Positions 5,295 to 7,814 of a DNA stretch of 7,814 bases are shown in pieces; the stretch's first letter is position 1, and each line of letters opens with the position of its first letter. This DNA comes from an uncultured Pyrinomonas sp. (GTDB lineage Bacteria; Acidobacteriota; Blastocatellia; Pyrinomonadales; Pyrinomonadaceae): contig CAKZOF010000119.1 of NCBI GenBank assembly GCA_937135995.1, forward strand, positions 1-7,814, written 5' to 3'. The notes beneath the pieces are model-generated. The model was given only the letters and a program-made list of their open reading frames with translations, was not told where the DNA came from and ran no database searches. The translations under genes were made by a program, and so were the position numbers.

Positions 5295-6700
5295 CCAAGC
5301 GCGTGATCCTGCTCAACGACGAACCCGCGACGCTCATGAGCGAGCTGATGACCATGCTGCGCGCTGCCGGGTTCAGCGTCGCCCCATCGGATGATGAGGG
5401 GCGCAGCGCGCCGCTGGCGCTCATCTATGGAGTGGTCGCTGGCGACCGAACCAACGTCATCGAAGCGCTGGTGCGCAAAGCGACCAGGCGCTGGCCGCGC
5501 GTGCCGGTCATCGCCTGCCGCCTGCGCGCGCCCGACCAAGAACAGAGCGCGCGCCGCCGTTTGGGTAACGCGGTGCTGAAAAAGCTCGGCTTTCACCTCA
5601 TCGTCGAGGAGGCGGCGCAACTGCCAGCGCTTCTTCACGAAATCGAGGGGCGCGACCTTCAAGCCGAGCTGGACGAAGAAGAGGACGAGCCGATGCGCGT
5701 CCCCGACCTTCCGCTGCCGCCCGCACTCGGCGCGGACGCGCTGCGCGCCGCCTTCGCGCTGGTCGCGGCGCTTCATTTCGCCGACGATCTGCGCCACGCA
5801 GCGCAGATCACCATCGAGCGGCTGGCCGCCTTGGTCGCCGCCGACCGTTGGACCTATTACGCGGCGCAGGACGAGGGAGAAAAGACCGTGCTCGAACCGC
5901 TTCTCTCTCTTCCGCGCGAAGCGACGGGAGAACCGAGCATATCGGAGGCGGCGTTGCTGGCCGCCTCGCGCATCGAACCGGCAAGCGAGGCTAACCGCTG
6001 GGCCATGCCGTTGCTTTACGGCGAACGGGTTCTCGGCGTGATTGAAGTCGAGCGGGCGGCAGCCCCACTATTGGCTGAAGAGGCCGAGCTTTTGGCGGCG
6101 CTGGCCGTTCCGGTGGCGGCGGCCATTGCCCGCTCGGTGCGCGTCGCCGAAGCCGAACGTCTATCGCACACGGACGACCTGACCAAGCTGCGCAACGCCC
6201 GTTTTCTCCGCCAGTATCTGATCGGCGAGATCAAGCGCGCGCGCCGCTATGGCTCCCCGGTGGCGGCGCTCTTTCTCGATCTCGACGATTTCAAGCGCGT
6301 CAACGACGAACACGGGCACTTGGTCGGGTCGCACGTGCTGATGGAGATGGCCGCCGTCATTCTCGCGTCGGTGCGCGATACGGATGTGGTCGCGCGGTAC
6401 GGCGGCGATGAGTTCGTCATCATCTTGCCGGAGACGGCGGCCGAGCAAGCGACGCGCGTCGCCGAGCGCGTGCGGACGCGCATCGCCGGACACATCTTCA
6501 CTGGCGGACGCGGGCTGCGCCTACGCTTGACGGCCAGTTTCGGCGTCGCCTCCTTCCCTCAACACGCGCAGTCGCCGCAGCAGTTGCTTGCGTGCGCCGA
6601 TGCTGCTATGTATGAAGCGAAAGCAGCGCGCAAGGACTGCGTGCGTGTGGCGGCGATGGCTGCCGCATCGGACGCACACAGCGAAAATCACGCCGCCTGA
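5291..6700 (+). CDS. Diguanylate cyclase: degenerate receiver, GAF-like region and GGDEF domain
   Basis: A 469-residue soluble protein that should make cyclic di-GMP from two GTP. Residues 1-120 resemble a response-regulator receiver in outline (RVILLNDEPATLMSELMTML at the start), but strand 3 reads LALIYG (42-47) with no phospho-acceptor Asp, so it is probably not phosphorylated in the usual way. A Glu/Asp-rich linker (about 122-134) leads to a GAF-like region at about 150-282, ending in LLYGERVLGVIEVER (241-255) and an alanine-rich helix. The GGDEF domain spans about 292-455: TDDLTKLRN (294-302), FLDLDDFKRVND (328-339) with the metal Asp330, YGGDEF (370-375), and ASFGVA (415-420). An RxxD inhibitory site (Arg362, Asp365) stands five residues before GGDEF, as needed for product inhibition. 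The start is the ATG overlapping the FecR stop; an open frame back to 4787 lies inside the FecR gene and is rejected. Co-translation suggests the FecR protein and this cyclase act together. Confidence 0.92.
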   Translation: MTKRVILLNDEPATLMSELMTMLRAAGFSVAPSDDEGRSAPLALIYGVVAGDRTNVIEALVRKATRRWPRVPVIACRLRAPDQEQSARRRLGNAVLKKLGFHLIVEEAAQLPALLHEIEGRDLQAELDEEEDEPMRVPDLPLPPALGADALRAAFALVAALHFADDLRHAAQITIERLAALVAADRWTYYAAQDEGEKTVLEPLLSLPREATGEPSISEAALLAASRIEPASEANRWAMPLLYGERVLGVIEVERAAAPLLAEEAELLAALAVPVAAAIARSVRVAEAERLSHTDDLTKLRNARFLRQYLIGEIKRARRYGSPVAALFLDLDDFKRVNDEHGHLVGSHVLMEMAAVILASVRDTDVVARYGGDEFVIILPETAAEQATRVAERVRTRIAGHIFTGGRGLRLRLTASFGVASFPQHAQSPQQLLACADAAMYEAKAARKDCVRVAAMAAASDAHSENHAA

Positions 6701-6729
6701 TTAGCGTTGTGGAGCTGCTTCGTGTATCT

Positions 6730-6780
6730 TTGCCCGTTCACCGCTCGCGCCCGAAGTCGTTCGCCAGCGTGAAGGGGCAA
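6730..6780 (+). repeat. Imperfect hairpin between the GGDEF gene and mreB
   Basis: TTGCCC (6730-6735) pairs with GGGCAA (6775-6780) and TTCAC (6737-6741) with GTGAA (6769-6773), separated by a G/G mismatch. GCT (6743-6745) with AGC (6766-6768) extends the stem after a one-base bulge. The loop is about 20 bases. It begins about 30 bases after the GGDEF stop but has no T-run on its 3' side, so it may be a weak terminator, an mRNA-end structure or a leader element of mreB. Confidence 0.35.
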
Positions 6781-6782
6781 CG

Positions 6783-6812
6783 GTGACGGTTTGGGTTCGA
6801 AAGGCATCTAAA
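6783..6812 (+). promoter_or_regulatory. Weak candidate promoter of mreB
   Basis: GTGACG (6783-6788) and TCTAAA (6807-6812) stand 18 bases apart, each with four of six consensus bases, and would start transcription about 20 bases before the mreB ATG. mreB could instead be read through from the GGDEF operon, since only 140 bases separate them. Confidence 0.22.
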
Positions 6813-6840
6813 ACTCTTGTAAGGCACGGAAAAAGCGTAA

Positions 6841-7814
<974 letters not shown>

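Overview
The window looks like a chromosomal segment of a moderately GC-rich Gram-negative bacterium. The best guess is Acidobacteriota, possibly Blastocatellia. This rests on the wording of the MreB protein, on the pairing of exported imidazolonepropionase-like amidohydrolases, and on a FecR protein next to a GGDEF protein. It is an inference from family resemblance, not from a marker gene. Hand counts give about 53% G+C over the first 300 bases and about 68% in sampled 60-base stretches of the GGDEF and mreB genes.

Layout: (1) Positions 1-309, minus strand: the N-terminal part of a secreted protein that resembles bacterial L-type (legume-like) lectins and runs off the left edge. (2) Positions 310-1035: a gene-poor stretch with several small dyads, ending in a strong hairpin terminator at 976-1025. 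(3) Positions 1036-3614, minus strand: a two-gene operon of exported amidohydrolases joined by an ATGA stop/start overlap. The upstream copy keeps the histidines and aspartate expected of a metal site, and the downstream copy has lost most of them. (4) Positions 3615-4022: a divergent intergenic region with a possible promoter for each direction. (5) Positions 4023-6700, plus strand: a second ATGA-coupled pair. The first gene is a membrane-anchored FecR domain protein with fibronectin-III-like and Ig-like domains. The second is a diguanylate cyclase with a degenerate receiver, a GAF-like region and a GGDEF domain. (6) Positions 6841-7814, plus strand: mreB, complete except for about its last 20 codons.

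How the genes may work together: the amidohydrolase pair probably acts in the periplasm or outside the cell on peptide- or amide-like compounds (substrate unknown). The FecR/GGDEF pair could couple an envelope-side scaffold or sensor to c-di-GMP synthesis, and it lies upstream of, and on the same strand as, the cell-shape gene mreB. The functional link to mreB is only positional. I found no tRNA, rRNA, CRISPR array, transposase or phage gene. The most interesting points are the tandem amidohydrolases with one eroded metal site and the co-translated FecR-FN3/diguanylate cyclase module. I did not find a clearly new system.
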